Below, one piece after another: positions 15,700 through 25,135 of a stretch of DNA of 64,000 nucleotides (positions are counted from its first letter, which is position 1; each line of letters begins with the position of its first letter). The stretch is taken from contig JBBFLE010000008.1 of the NCBI GenBank assembly GCA_037481695.1, positions 62,001-126,000 of the forward strand, read 5' to 3'. The notes under the pieces were generated by a model, which saw only the letters and a program-made list of their open reading frames with translations, searched no databases and was not told the DNA's origin. Source of the DNA: a bacterium. GTDB lineage: Bacteria > Desulfobacterota > Desulfocorpusculales > Desulfocorpusculum. The position numbers and the translations under genes are program-made.

Positions 15700-16889
15700 A
15701 TTCTCTCCAGCACCAGCCGGCCCATCTTGCGACCCAGCTCCACGCACTCTTGCAAGCATTTTTCATCGGGCACGTATTGCACCTTTACCGAAGGCAGGGC
15801 AATCTCCACCTTCATATCTTGAAGAGCCTGTTCCACCATTCGCACACCTTCGCCGCTCCAACCATAGGACCCAAAGGCTGCTCCCATCTTGTTCTGGGGT
15901 TTCAGCCCTCGCATATAGTGAAGAAGGTCTGCCATCCTGGGAAGCATTCCATTGTTCAGAGTGGAGGAGCCGAAGATCAAGGCCGAGGCATCCAGAACCT
16001 GTGTCATCACATCGCTTCTGTGGGTAAAACGCAGGTCCATGACCTGCACGCTGAGCCCTTCCTGGATGAGCCCATCTGCAACGGCCCTGCCCATGGAAGC
16101 TGTGCTCTCCCACATGGTGTCGAAAACCACCAGGGCCTTGCGTGCCTTGTCTTGACGGCTCCAGGCATCATAGGCCCCCAGGATTGCCCCAGGGTCTTTG
16201 CGCCATATTATGCCGTGGTCTGGGGCTATGATATCCACTGGCAGGCCCATCTCCCTCACTCCGCCCAAGAGCTTCTGGACCAAGGGCGAGTAAAGCAAGA
16301 GAATGTTGGCATAGTACTTGGCCGCATGCTCCATGAGCTCGGCTCCGGGCACCTGGTCATCAAAACGCTCGCTTGTGGCCCAGTGCTGGCCGAAGGCGTC
16401 GCTGGATATCAGAAGAGCATCTTCTTGCAGATATGAGAACATGCTGTCCGGCCAATGGAGCATCCGGGTCTCTATGAACTTGACTGTTCGCCTGCCCAGG
16501 CTTATCTCATGGCCTGTCTCCACCACCTCAAAGGGCCAGTCCGGCCTGTGGTAGTGTTGCAAGAGAGCCTGTTTGCCCCTGGAGGAGCAAAAAAGCTTCT
16601 TGGGACGGCATATCTCCATGATCTCGGGAAGAGAGCTGGAGTGGTCCATCTCCGCATGATTGACCACCACGTAATCTATTTTCTTGGGATCTATGATCAC
16701 AGAGATCTTTCTTAACAAATCATCTTTGAACCCCCTCTTCACGGTGTCAAAGAGAGTCACCTTCTCGTCCAAGACCAAAAAGGCATTGTAAGTTGTGCCC
16801 TTGGGTGTTGAGTAACCATGAAAATCCCTGAGATTCCAGTCTATTGCACCCACCCAATATATGTCCTTCTTAAGCTCTATCTCACCCAT
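15696..16889 (-). CDS. Flavodiiron protein (A-type flavoprotein; O2/NO reductase)
   Basis: A 397-residue flavodiiron protein that reduces oxygen to water or NO to N2O with electrons from rubredoxin. The metallo-beta-lactamase half carries the diiron ligands in HAEMDH, in MLHWPDSM, in SDAFGQH and in APDHG. From about residue 250 a flavodoxin domain follows, with the FMN phosphate loop FDTMWESTASM. There is no fused rubredoxin; a separate rubredoxin gene lies at 19514-19690. I use ATG 16889, next to a G-rich site, over upstream in-frame starts. Confidence 0.94.
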   Translation of the reverse strand: MGEIELKKDIYWVGAIDWNLRDFHGYSTPKGTTYNAFLVLDEKVTLFDTVKRGFKDDLLRKISVIIDPKKIDYVVVNHAEMDHSSSLPEIMEICRPKKLFCSSRGKQALLQHYHRPDWPFEVVETGHEISLGRRTVKFIETRMLHWPDSMFSYLQEDALLISSDAFGQHWATSERFDDQVPGAELMEHAAKYYANILLLYSPLVQKLLGGVREMGLPVDIIAPDHGIIWRKDPGAILGAYDAWSRQDKARKALVVFDTMWESTASMGRAVADGLIQEGLSVQVMDLRFTHRSDVMTQVLDASALIFGSSTLNNGMLPRMADLLHYMRGLKPQNKMGAAFGSYGWSGEGVRMVEQALQDMKVEIALPSVKVQYVPDEKCLQECVELGRKMGRLVLERM

Positions 16890-17234
16890 TTTCACCCCCA
16901 GCGATTCAGAATCTATCATTGAATTCAACCTGTTGGACCGTGTTTGCCCCATGGAAAATCATCAAGCCCCCAAATTCTCACCAGCCACTGTGCAAAAACC
17001 GGCTCCCAGGTCTTTACAGACGATTCTAGCCCACCTTGCCTTGGCCAGAAAGTGATCCTGGCTTTGCGGGCCCATGATGGAGCGGCCCACACTTGCTGAT
17101 GGGTTTTCCTTTTCTGGATACAGCACCTTGAAAAGCCCTTTGATTTAGTTTTCTTCCCAAAGCTAGCATGGATCATGGCCCTTTGGATATCTTTATACAC
17201 CCTGGTGGTAATTTCCCGTGAAACTCCATCTTTT
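16890..17234. other. Intergenic region, nothing recognised
   Basis: A 345-base gap between two minus-strand genes. It should hold the promoter of the flavodiiron gene, but I found no pair of hexamers with good spacing and no hairpin with a U-tract. Confidence 0.5.
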
Positions 17235-19337
17235 TCAGACCCTCAGGGGGCTTTTGCGCAAGGCTGCCTCTAGTTCCCGGGGGTTGGACAGGGGCTCCCT
17301 ACAGGAGTTCCCCTCACAGAGATAGGCCCTGGCACCTGAAGCTCCCGGCTCCATGGAAAGCACGTAAGGAGCCAGGTGAGCAAGTCTCTTGCCTTTTTCG
17401 CCCTTATCTTTCAGAAGCAAGACACGTCTAGGATTAAAGCCCTTTCTTAGCTCTTTGAGCATCTCTGATGAGGAGGCCTGATCCAGGTCTCCTGCTATTA
17501 CCACCTCCTGGGTGGGTCCCAGGAGGAAGTCCAAAGCCAAGAGTATGTGGGTATGGGCCACAGGGACCCGAGTCAAGGACCCTGAGAAAGCCCGTAGGGT
17601 TGCCCAGGCCTTCTCTTCCAGCTCTGGCTTTCCCAACATCCTGCCCAGGCGAGCCAGGTTCATTGCAGCCATGGAATTTCCCGAAGGAATGGCTCCGTCA
17701 TAGGCCTCTTTGGGCCTGGAGATGAGTCGCTCGGCTTCTTTGGATGTGAAGAAAAACCCCCCTTTCTTCTCATCCCAGAACAGATCCAGCATTATCCCCG
17801 TCATTTCCAATGCCTTCTCTAGCCAATGCACTTCAAAGGTTGCCTCATAGAGCTCCAGGGCCCCCCAAACCATGGCAGCGTAATCCTCCAGGCAGCCTTC
17901 CTGGGCAGCTTCCCCCTGTCTCCAACGGCGAAAAAGCAATCCTCTGTTGTCTCTCATGGCCCCCAGCACGAAGCTTGCCGCTGCAGCCGCTGCCCCGGCA
18001 TAGGATGGCTCATCCAGAACCCAGGAAGCCCTGGCCAAAGCTGCCACCATCAAGCCATTCCAGCCCGAGAGGATCTTGTCATCTTTGAAAGGCCTTGGCC
18101 TTCGGCTTCGGGCTTCCAGCAGAAGCAGCCTGCCCCTTTCCATCAGGTCTTCCAGCTGTTCCAAGCTCATGCCTTGTCTTGAGGCAAACACTTCTGGCTC
18201 CATGGGCATGTGGGCAATGCTGGCGCCCTCCTCGAAGTTCCCCTCGTGGGTGATACCATAGAGCTGACACATCAAATCTCCCAATTCCTCGCCCAGGACG
18301 GCTCGAACCTCGTCCGGCCTCCATGTATAGAAGGCCCCCTCTTTGCCCTGGGTGTCTGCATCCTCGGCACAGTGAAAACCGCCTTGGCTTTCCCTGAGAT
18401 TCTCCAGGACGTATTGGGCTATTTCCCTTGCCACTCGGGCAAACATGGACTCCTGGGTAACCTGGTAAAGCTCACAGTAAGCCATAAGCAGCAGGGCCTG
18501 ATCGTAGAGCATTTTTTCGAAATGGGGCACAAGCCATCTCTCGTCCACAGAGTAACGGTGAAATCCAAAACCCACCTGATCGAATATGCCTCCCCAGCGC
18601 ATGTTCTTGAGGGTGTGCCTTACCATTTCCAGAGCCGAGCTTTGGCCGCCTCTGGCATGCCATCTAAGGAGAAAATAAAGCTGGTGGGGAGTTGGGAATT
18701 TTGGTGCCTGGCCGAATCCACCGAAACGGGTGTCGTATGTTCTGGACAAGCCCTCATACGCCCTGCGCAGCAACTTGATGTCCAGGGTGTCAGCAGCAGT
18801 GTGTTCGGAGGCCTGGTGAAGTTGATTCAGTGTTTGTGCCACCTCTGAAGCGGCCTTGAGAACCTTTGATTTGTCTGTTTGCCAGAGGGCGGCTATATGG
18901 AGAAGCAGCTCCCCGAAACCCGGCAGACCCATTTTGCTAACCTTGGGAAAATATGTGCCTGCGAAGAAAGGCTTCCCATCAGGGGTCAAAAAAACAGATA
19001 AAGGCCATCCCCCCTGGCCCGTGAGTGCCTGGCAGGCGGTCATATAGACTTGGTCCACGTCGGGTCTCTCCTCACGGTCCACCTTCACGGGCACGAAAAA
19101 CTGATTGAGCAACCTGGCTATGGCTAGGTCCTCAAAACACTCGTGAGCCATCACATGACACCAATGGCAGGTTGCATACCCCACCGAAAGGAAAATGGGC
19201 TTCTCTTCGGCCCTGGCCTTGGCAAAGGCATCTTCCCCCCAAGGGTACCAATCCACTGGATTGTGGGCGTGCTGAAGCAAGTAAGGGCTTTTTTCCCTGG
19301 AAAGTCGATTCATGGGACCTTCTGGCTTCTGGGCCAT
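17235..19337 (-). CDS. YyaL/SPATA20-type thioredoxin-domain protein (DUF255)
   Basis: A 700-residue protein of the widespread YyaL family. The N-terminal thioredoxin-like domain has the signature [15 protein letters not shown] and the cysteines of [10 protein letters not shown]. The remaining 500 residues form an alpha/alpha-toroid resembling glycoside-hydrolase or epimerase barrels. Length matches the family. The start is ATG 19337, five bases after GGAGG, four codons inside a TTG frame. The physiological role of the family is not settled. Confidence 0.92.
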   Translation of the reverse strand: MAQKPEGPMNRLSREKSPYLLQHAHNPVDWYPWGEDAFAKARAEEKPIFLSVGYATCHWCHVMAHECFEDLAIARLLNQFFVPVKVDREERPDVDQVYMTACQALTGQGGWPLSVFLTPDGKPFFAGTYFPKVSKMGLPGFGELLLHIAALWQTDKSKVLKAASEVAQTLNQLHQASEHTAADTLDIKLLRRAYEGLSRTYDTRFGGFGQAPKFPTPHQLYFLLRWHARGGQSSALEMVRHTLKNMRWGGIFDQVGFGFHRYSVDERWLVPHFEKMLYDQALLLMAYCELYQVTQESMFARVAREIAQYVLENLRESQGGFHCAEDADTQGKEGAFYTWRPDEVRAVLGEELGDLMCQLYGITHEGNFEEGASIAHMPMEPEVFASRQGMSLEQLEDLMERGRLLLLEARSRRPRPFKDDKILSGWNGLMVAALARASWVLDEPSYAGAAAAAASFVLGAMRDNRGLLFRRWRQGEAAQEGCLEDYAAMVWGALELYEATFEVHWLEKALEMTGIMLDLFWDEKKGGFFFTSKEAERLISRPKEAYDGAIPSGNSMAAMNLARLGRMLGKPELEEKAWATLRAFSGSLTRVPVAHTHILLALDFLLGPTQEVVIAGDLDQASSSEMLKELRKGFNPRRVLLLKDKGEKGKRLAHLAPYVLSMEPGASGARAYLCEGNSCREPLSNPRELEAALRKSPLRV

Positions 19338-19443
19338 GGGAGCCTCCAACGGGAACAGGACAGGCTGAGCCTTCCGGTTCTGGACTCGACACCTCTTTTA
19401 CAGTCTACCCGGTATGAGGGCTGCTGTCTCGTGTCTGGATAGG

Positions 19444-19501
19444 TTAAAAAAAGCAGAGCGACCCTTGGTGGAAGGCCCTGGGGGAGGGATCCCCCAGGGC
19501 C
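19444..19501 (-). terminator. Strong hairpin after rubredoxin, distal T-run
   Basis: An 11-bp perfect stem pairs GGCCCTGGGGG (19474-19484) with CCCCCAGGGCC (19491-19501). It starts 12 bases after the rubredoxin stop. On the minus strand a T7 run follows, but 22 bases further on, so termination may be imperfect or partly RNA-stabilising. Confidence 0.5.
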
Positions 19502-19513
19502 CGTCTCACAGGT

Positions 19514-19690
19514 TTATCCCACCGGTTTGAAGAACTTCTTCCCTATACCGCAGAGGGGACATTTCCAGTCCTCTGGTAGGTCCTGAAATGGAGTGCCTGG
19601 AGGGATCTTGCCCTTCTTGTCACCCCTTTTGGGATCGTAAATATATCCACACGTGGCCCCTGGACACTGGTATTTTTGCTCTGGGTTCAA
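19514..19690 (-). CDS. Rubredoxin (C-x4-C type), 58 aa
   Basis: A 58-residue rubredoxin, the electron donor for flavodiiron proteins and superoxide reductase. Iron ligands are CPGATC near the N-terminus and CPLC near the C-terminus, with the usual GYIYDP and PPGTPF-LPEDW stretches between. The first pair is spaced by four residues rather than two, as in the Rd-2 subtype. It starts at TTG 19690, seven bases after AGGAGG, overlapping the ferritin stop (TTGA). It is the last gene of the PerR operon. Confidence 0.95.
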   Translation of the reverse strand: MNPEQKYQCPGATCGYIYDPKRGDKKGKIPPGTPFQDLPEDWKCPLCGIGKKFFKPVG

Positions 19691-20223
19691 GCTCTTACCT
19701 CCTGGGTGGAAGCGCTGCCCATGGAAGGCATGGTGAAAATCCTGGTTCCCAATTCCCTGTCCAGCTGATAAAGGCTCGCAGGATGTTCTCCTGCCAGCTT
19801 CAGCTTCTGGATCACCTCTGTAGCCGAGGACTCCTCCTCCACCTGTTCAGTCACAAACCACTGGAGAAATATCTCCGTGGCATGGTCATGTTGTTCCCTG
19901 GCCAAGTCCACCAGCGAGTTTATCCTGGCTGTCACATTCTGCTCGTGTTTCAAGGCATCCTGGAAGGCAGCCAGAGGAGAGTCCCAATCCCATGGTGGGG
20001 CTTCCAAGGCACCCAGCCGAGCCCTGCCACCCCTTTCATTCAAGAAGGAAAAGAACTTGCTTGCATGGGTAAGTTCCTCCATGGCCTGCACCTTCATCCA
20101 GTGGGCAAACCCTCCCAGGCCCAGAGCCTGGAAGTAGCTTGCCATGCCCAGGTAAAGGTAGGCGGAGAAAAATTCCCATCTTAGCTGCTCATTGAGGGCT
20201 TCTTCCACTTTTTCGCTTAACAT
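19687..20223 (-). CDS. Ferritin (non-heme iron storage)
   Basis: A 178-residue four-helix ferritin that stores iron and so limits Fenton chemistry. The ferroxidase residues are visible in [23 protein letters not shown] and EQVEEESS. I start at ATG 20223 with GGAAGGG upstream; the longer frame runs back into desulfoferrodoxin. It overlaps the desulfoferrodoxin end on one side and the rubredoxin start on the other. Confidence 0.93.
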   Translation of the reverse strand: MLSEKVEEALNEQLRWEFFSAYLYLGMASYFQALGLGGFAHWMKVQAMEELTHASKFFSFLNERGGRARLGALEAPPWDWDSPLAAFQDALKHEQNVTARINSLVDLAREQHDHATEIFLQWFVTEQVEEESSATEVIQKLKLAGEHPASLYQLDRELGTRIFTMPSMGSASTQEVRA

Positions 20224-20227
20224 GCCA

Positions 20228-20602
20228 TCATCCCTTCCACAAGCCGTGCAGATTGCAATATTCCCTGGCCACAGCATCAGGAGCCTTGATCTGGAAAAAT
20301 GCCTCGGGCAGCTCCCCGGGCTTCAAGAACTGCCTGTAAGCCTTGTCCCCCACCAAGAGCTCCACCCACTCTATGAAGTGCTTTTCCTCCATGGGATGGG
20401 CAATGCTGCCCACCCTCACCTTGATCCCGTCCTGGGTATGCTCCACCACAGGCACGTGCTTTTCCAAAGACGCATCCACGGTGTTTTCCTGGCAAAGCTT
20501 CATGGGCTGGCCACAGCAAACAAGTTGCCCCACGCCCCCATGGAGCACCTCCACCATGTTGCCGCAGACCTCACATTTATAAACCTGTAGTTTTTCCGCC
20601 AT
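20228..20602 (-). CDS. dfx: Desulfoferrodoxin (superoxide reductase)
   Basis: A 124-residue two-domain superoxide reductase. The N-terminal desulforedoxin-like domain has the FeS4 cysteines of YKCEVCG and LVCCGQ. The catalytic domain has histidines in EKHVPVVE and [14 protein letters not shown] and the C-terminal CNLHGLW that supplies the cysteine and last histidine of the FeN4S centre. It reduces superoxide to peroxide using rubredoxin, whose gene is two steps downstream. Confidence 0.96.
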   Translation of the reverse strand: MAEKLQVYKCEVCGNMVEVLHGGVGQLVCCGQPMKLCQENTVDASLEKHVPVVEHTQDGIKVRVGSIAHPMEEKHFIEWVELLVGDKAYRQFLKPGELPEAFFQIKAPDAVAREYCNLHGLWKG

Positions 20603-20652
20603 GGTAACCTCCTTTCTTTGCTTGGGCTTTTATCTCTTGGTGTTTGAGCTTT

Positions 20653-21168
20653 TCAGATCAAAGATCTGACCTCCTTTAGAACCTGCTGGTAATCAGGCTC
20701 CTGGGTTATTTCCTTGACCCACTGGGCGTATCTGAGTATTCCATCCCGATCCACAAGAAAAACAGCCCTGCTCAGAAGCCTCAATTCCTTTATGAGTGTT
20801 CCATAGGCCAGTCCGAAACTTGCCTCCCTGTGGTCTGAAAGGGTGCGCACCCTGTCCACACCGGCTGCAGCGCACCATCGTCTCTGAGCAAAGGGCAAGT
20901 CCATGCTCAAGGTCAGGATCTCCACATCAGGCCCCAGGGCCGCAGCCTCTTGATTGAACCTGCGGGTCTGAGTGTCGCACACCGGAGTGTCCAGTGAAGG
21001 CACGGAGCTGATGATTATTGTCTTGCCAGCCAAAGATCCAAGGCTCACTGGGGACAGGTTGTTGTCCAGGGCCTGGAAATCAGGAGCTTTCTCTCCTATT
21101 CTGGGTTCTTCACCCAGTAGGGTCAGCGGATTGCCCTGGAATGTCACGATGCCTGCTCTTTCCATCAT
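20653..21168 (-). CDS. tpx: Thiol peroxidase (Tpx, atypical 2-Cys peroxiredoxin)
   Basis: A 171-residue peroxiredoxin. The peroxidatic cysteine lies in SLDTPVCDTQT with the Tpx signature, and the resolving cysteine in RRWCAAAGV about 34 residues later, the spacing seen in Tpx. The start is one of two adjacent ATGs; 21168 is nine bases after AGGAGG. It removes the hydrogen peroxide that superoxide reductase makes. Confidence 0.95.
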   Translation of the reverse strand: MMERAGIVTFQGNPLTLLGEEPRIGEKAPDFQALDNNLSPVSLGSLAGKTIIISSVPSLDTPVCDTQTRRFNQEAAALGPDVEILTLSMDLPFAQRRWCAAAGVDRVRTLSDHREASFGLAYGTLIKELRLLSRAVFLVDRDGILRYAQWVKEITQEPDYQQVLKEVRSLI

Positions 21169-21235
21169 GGATAGAAACCTCCTCATTTTATTTGGGCAGT
21201 TCTTGTGTCAGGCCTGGATTTCCCCTTGGGCCTCA

Positions 21236-21808
21236 TCAGTAATTTTCCCCCAAGAGCTCATAGTAGGCTCTTGGATGTGCGCATGCCGGACATGTATCCG
21301 GGGCCTCCGTTCCCTCGTGCAGGTAGCCACAGTTCCTGCATCTCCAAACAACAGGCTGGCTTCTCTTGAACACCATGCCCTTTTCTATGTTGCGTGCTAG
21401 GTCGCGGTAACGTTTCTCATGCTGTTTTTCTGCCACAGAGACTGCCTCGAACACACTGGCTATGGCATCGAAGCCCTCTAGCCTGGCCACCTGAGCGAAT
21501 CCTGGATATAGAGAGGTGTGTTCATAGTTTTCGCCTTGGGCCGCAGCCAAGAGATTCTCCAGGGTGTTGCCCACCTTGCCGGCCGGGAAGGAAGCGGAAA
21601 CCTCAAGCTCCCCCCCTTGAAGGAAACTAAAGAATCGCTTGGCATGTTCCTTTTCCTGATCCGCAGTCTCCTGAAAAATCCAGGCTATCTGCTCATAGCC
21701 TTCTTTCTTAGCCTGGCTTGCAAAATAGGTGTACCTGTTCCTGGCTTGTGATTCCCCGGCAAAAGCCGAAAGCAGATTCTTCTCGGTTCTGGTCCCCTGT
21801 AGCTCCAT
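21236..21808 (-). CDS. rbr: Rubrerythrin
   Basis: A 190-residue rubrerythrin, an NADH-linked peroxidase. The diiron four-helix domain carries AFAGESQARNRYTYFA, ADQEKEHAKR and VAEKQHEKRY; the C-terminal rubredoxin-like domain has WRCRNCGY and TCPACAHP. It is the first structural gene after perR, 87 bases downstream. A second, shorter rubrerythrin is at 54246. Confidence 0.96.
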   Translation of the reverse strand: MELQGTRTEKNLLSAFAGESQARNRYTYFASQAKKEGYEQIAWIFQETADQEKEHAKRFFSFLQGGELEVSASFPAGKVGNTLENLLAAAQGENYEHTSLYPGFAQVARLEGFDAIASVFEAVSVAEKQHEKRYRDLARNIEKGMVFKRSQPVVWRCRNCGYLHEGTEAPDTCPACAHPRAYYELLGENY

Positions 21809-21895
21809 GTGTACATCACCTCCTGCTTATCCTCAGAAATATGGCTGGCCTCATCCTTTTGTCCAGGAAGGCCTAAAGCCCTTGGAAAGCCTGTA

Positions 21896-22291
21896 TCAGC
21901 ATCTTTTGCAAGAGCTGCACAAAACCACTAGCTCCAGATTGTGCCCTATGACCTGGTGCCCTTGGATCTCTTGAGGAATGCGGGATGCTATTTCCCTGAG
22001 CTCCCAAGGGGCATCCATCACCCTAGCGCATCTGACACAGCGCATGTGGAAATGAGGAAACATGTTTCCATCGAAGCGCATCTTGGGGCCTGCTGTCTCC
22101 ACCTTTCTTATGATTCCCGCACGGGACATGGTCTCTAGGTTTCTGTAAACCGTTGCCAAACTCACACGTGGCAGCTTTTTGCGAATCCTCTGGAAAATTT
22201 CCTCGGCCGTGGGATGGTCCTGAGAAGACCTAAGCTCATCCAGTATGACTTCCCTCTGGGGAGTCAGAATCATTTCCTTTGGCCGCCCCAT
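21896..22291 (-). CDS. perR: Fur-family peroxide regulator PerR
   Basis: A 131-residue Fur-family repressor. The winged helix reads PTAEEIFQRI and SLATVYRNLE. The regulatory metal site has the PerR pattern RFD followed by HFH and MDA, including the aspartate that separates PerR from Fur. Structural zinc comes from CVRC and CSSC near the C-terminus. I start at ATG 22291 (GAGG five bases upstream) instead of an upstream ATG within the promoter region. It heads an operon of peroxide and superoxide defence genes and probably represses itself. Confidence 0.93.
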   Translation of the reverse strand: MGRPKEMILTPQREVILDELRSSQDHPTAEEIFQRIRKKLPRVSLATVYRNLETMSRAGIIRKVETAGPKMRFDGNMFPHFHMRCVRCARVMDAPWELREIASRIPQEIQGHQVIGHNLELVVLCSSCKRC

Positions 22292-22319
22292 ACTAGCCTC
22301 GCGAATAGGAACTATTTGC

Positions 22320-22348
22320 ATTTAAAGCCAAAGCCTTCATCCTGTCAA
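22320..22348 (-). promoter_or_regulatory. Sigma-70 promoter of the perR operon
   Basis: Minus-strand TTGACA (22343-22348), 17 bases, TTAAAT (22320-22325). Transcription would begin near 22313, about 20 bases before the perR ATG. No clean PerR box (TTATAATnATTATAA-like) is visible, though the area is AT-rich. Confidence 0.6.
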
Positions 22349-22407
22349 GACCCTTGAGTACCAAATCTGCAATTAAAATCTGTTATGCCCTGGAGAATTC
22401 TGCCCCG

Positions 22408-24198
22408 CTACAAGGGCCTGGTGGCCCTTTCCAGCCAGGCCGCCTCCTCGGGTTCCAGCTCTGGCCCCAGTGATAGCATTATCTGCTTATGATACTGGTC
22501 CACCCAGTCCCGTTCGCGGGCAGTGAGCATTTTGAGGTTTATGAGCTTTCTGTCAAAAGGTACCATGGTGATTGTCTTGAACCTCAGAAAGGGGCCATAT
22601 TCACTGTCCAATTCCTCGGCCCTTTCCACCATCATCACGTTTTCCAGACGGATGCCAAATTCCCCTTGCTGGTAGTAGCCCGGCTCGTTTGTGACAAACA
22701 TCCCTTCCTCCAAGGCCACCCCGGTGTCCTTGGGGGATATGGCCTGAGGGCCTTCGTGCACGTTGAGGTAACAACCGATCCCGTGGCCTGTGCCATGTCT
22801 GTAGTCCAGTCCAGAGTGCCAAAGGTAAGTCCGCGCCAGGGCATCCAGTTGCTTTCCCGTGGTCCCCTTAGGGAAATTGAGGCCGGCCAGCATGATGTGC
22901 CCTTTCAAGACCCTGGTAAACAGTTCCTTCTGGAGGGGGGTGGGTCTGCCCAGAGCCACGGTTCTGGTGACATCCGTTGTCCCGTCCAGATAGTGGGCAC
23001 CCGAGTCCACCAGAAGAAGCCCCTCAGGGCCAAGCTCCAAGTCCGTTTCACTGGTGGGCCTGAAGTGCACCACTGCCCCATGGGGGCCATAGGCCACTAT
23101 GGTTTCAAAGCTCGGCCCAGCATAATGCTCCAGGGAAGCTCTAAGCTGATCCAGATATCTGGCAACCTTTGTCTCCGTGAGTCCCCCCCTGGGGACCTCC
23201 ATTTCCAGCCATCTGAGAAAGCGAACCAAGGCCACAGCATCTCTCCTGTGACAGGAAGCCATGCCCTTTCTTTCCACGGAATTCTTTACAGCCTTCAGGA
23301 GGGCCACTGGACTTCGATATTCTCTGATGGGGCTCCCCTCTCCCAAAAGTTGCTTTACCCAATGGCTTGTTCTTGCCGGATCGATCATGAGCCTTGTTGT
23401 CTTGGAGGTCAGCTCCTGGAGAAAACTGCCCAGGTGCTCATAGCAATGTATCTGTACCCAAGGGGAGATCATGACACGGGCCTGAGGATCTAGCCTGGTT
23501 GAGTCCACAAAGAGAAAAGCTTGCTCCCGCGTTATCACCATGTAGCTTTGGAAAACAGGGTTATAGGGCACGTCAGAGCCCCTTAGGTTCAGAAGCCATG
23601 CTATCTCGTCCAACGCCCCTGTAACCATGGCATCCACACCTTTTTTCTCCAACTCCTGTCTGACCAGGCTCAGCTTTTCCCCCGCATCCATACCAGCAAA
23701 GCCTTTGTCCAGGTGGAATATGGGGCCATTGGGTGGGCAAGGCCGCCCATCCCAGATCAGATCCACAAGGTTCTCCTCCAGAGGGCAAAGTAATATCCCG
23801 AAAGGCTCTAACCTTTCCTCCATCTTCTTGAAGTCCTGGATGGAGACCAGTCTTGGATCCAGGCCCATTTTTTGGCCTGCCGAGAGTTTCTTGCAGAGCA
23901 ACTCCTCCAGCTCCTCCACTCCTTCCACACCAGCCCTCATCAAGGTGAAGTGGTCTGGATCCAGCTCCTGACTGGCCTGCAGGTGATAGCGGCCGTCCGT
24001 CCACAGGAAGGCCTCGCTATGAGTCACCAGCAGAGTTGCAGCCGAGCCGCTAAAGCCGCTCAGCCACTCAATTCTTCTGGCATGCTCTGGCACATACTCG
24101 CTTTGGTGCTCATCCGTAGAGGGCACCAAGTAAGCAGAAATGTTTCTTTGAGCCATGAGCTTTCTGATGGAAGAAAGTCTTTCCCCGGCTGAAGCCAT
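22408..24198 (-). CDS. Xaa-Pro aminopeptidase (peptidase family M24B)
   Basis: A 596-residue three-domain aminopeptidase P. Two creatinase-like N-terminal domains precede the pita-bread catalytic domain, where the dimetal ligands are visible: two aspartates in LLVDSGAHYLDGTTDVT, the histidine of GTGHGIG, and glutamates in NEPGYY and RLENVM. It releases N-terminal residues that precede proline. The start is ATG 24198 after AGGGGAG. It lies 124 bases downstream of the ABC transporter genes. Confidence 0.93.
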   Translation of the reverse strand: MASAGERLSSIRKLMAQRNISAYLVPSTDEHQSEYVPEHARRIEWLSGFSGSAATLLVTHSEAFLWTDGRYHLQASQELDPDHFTLMRAGVEGVEELEELLCKKLSAGQKMGLDPRLVSIQDFKKMEERLEPFGILLCPLEENLVDLIWDGRPCPPNGPIFHLDKGFAGMDAGEKLSLVRQELEKKGVDAMVTGALDEIAWLLNLRGSDVPYNPVFQSYMVITREQAFLFVDSTRLDPQARVMISPWVQIHCYEHLGSFLQELTSKTTRLMIDPARTSHWVKQLLGEGSPIREYRSPVALLKAVKNSVERKGMASCHRRDAVALVRFLRWLEMEVPRGGLTETKVARYLDQLRASLEHYAGPSFETIVAYGPHGAVVHFRPTSETDLELGPEGLLLVDSGAHYLDGTTDVTRTVALGRPTPLQKELFTRVLKGHIMLAGLNFPKGTTGKQLDALARTYLWHSGLDYRHGTGHGIGCYLNVHEGPQAISPKDTGVALEEGMFVTNEPGYYQQGEFGIRLENVMMVERAEELDSEYGPFLRFKTITMVPFDRKLINLKMLTARERDWVDQYHKQIMLSLGPELEPEEAAWLERATRPL

Positions 24199-24262
24199 GA
24201 GCTCCCCTTGATCGCCTGGATCTGAAAGAATCACGGACTCGAGTTCTTCCAGCTATTTTTTC

Positions 24263-24292
24263 AATGTAGAGGCCGGCCTGAGAAACAGTCAA
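24263..24292 (-). promoter_or_regulatory. Candidate promoter of the M24 peptidase gene
   Basis: Minus-strand TTGACT (24287-24292), 18 bases, TACATT (24263-24268). A modest match; the gene could also be read from the ABC operon. Confidence 0.35.
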
Positions 24293-24322
24293 GGTTTTAA
24301 ACTAACCGCTGGGCTCCGTGGG

Positions 24323-25135
24323 CTAAGCCTTCCAGGGGATCAACTTCTCTTCCAATCGCACCAAGAGCCAGTTGGATAAAAGCCCGAGCACTGCCAAAAG
24401 AAGTACCCCGAACAGTAGCCTGGTTGTCTGCATGAGGTTTGCTGCAGAGAGGATCATGAAGCCCAGGCCCCTTTCGGCTGCTATCATCTCGGCTGTGACC
24501 AAAAGCAACAATGCCGCCCCGGCCCCCAACTTAAGGCCTGCAAAGATCATGGGCAGGCTGGCAGGCAGAAGCACCTTACGGGCAATCCTGGCTTTGGTGG
24601 AGCCCAGGGAGACAGCTGCCTGGATAAACAAGGGGCTCACCTCCTTGACACCGGCCCTGGTGTTGACCAACACAGGGAAAAAGACTCCTAATCCTATTAC
24701 CGCCACTTTGGAGGCCTCACCCAGACCCAGCCACAAAATCAGTAGAGGCAACAGGGCGATCTTGGGAATGGGGTAAGAGGCTGCCACCATGGGGTAGCCC
24801 ATGGCGTCTGTTTTCCTGGATATGCCCATGGCCAGACCCAGAAAGATCCCAAAACCTGCCCCCAGCAGAAAACCCCAAAGGATTCTCCAGAGGCTCGCCC
24901 CCAGGTGGGCCCACAATTCCCCTGATTTGGCCATGAGAAACCCGTCCATAAGCACACTGCTAAGAGGCGGCAGGAAAAGCGGTGCCACAAAGCCAGACCT
25001 TCCCACTGCCTCCCAAAGCACAAGCACTCCTCCCAAAGATACCAATCCCCATCCCCCCACCAACCCTCCCTTGGAAGCCAGAGAACCTATCCTGACTCGA
25101 TCCCGGTAAGCCTCTTTATGAAGCTGCTCTCCCAT
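24323..25135 (-). CDS. ABC transporter permease (SsuC/TauC/NrtB type)
   Basis: A 270-residue inner-membrane permease with about six hydrophobic segments. The cytoplasmic coupling loop is seen around AAVSLGSTKARIARKVLLPASLP, as in importers of sulfonates, taurine, nitrate or thiamine precursors. Its ATG overlaps the stop of the ATPase gene (TGATG). Substrate cannot be assigned. Confidence 0.9.
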   Translation of the reverse strand: MGEQLHKEAYRDRVRIGSLASKGGLVGGWGLVSLGGVLVLWEAVGRSGFVAPLFLPPLSSVLMDGFLMAKSGELWAHLGASLWRILWGFLLGAGFGIFLGLAMGISRKTDAMGYPMVAASYPIPKIALLPLLILWLGLGEASKVAVIGLGVFFPVLVNTRAGVKEVSPLFIQAAVSLGSTKARIARKVLLPASLPMIFAGLKLGAGAALLLLVTAEMIAAERGLGFMILSAANLMQTTRLLFGVLLLAVLGLLSNWLLVRLEEKLIPWKA

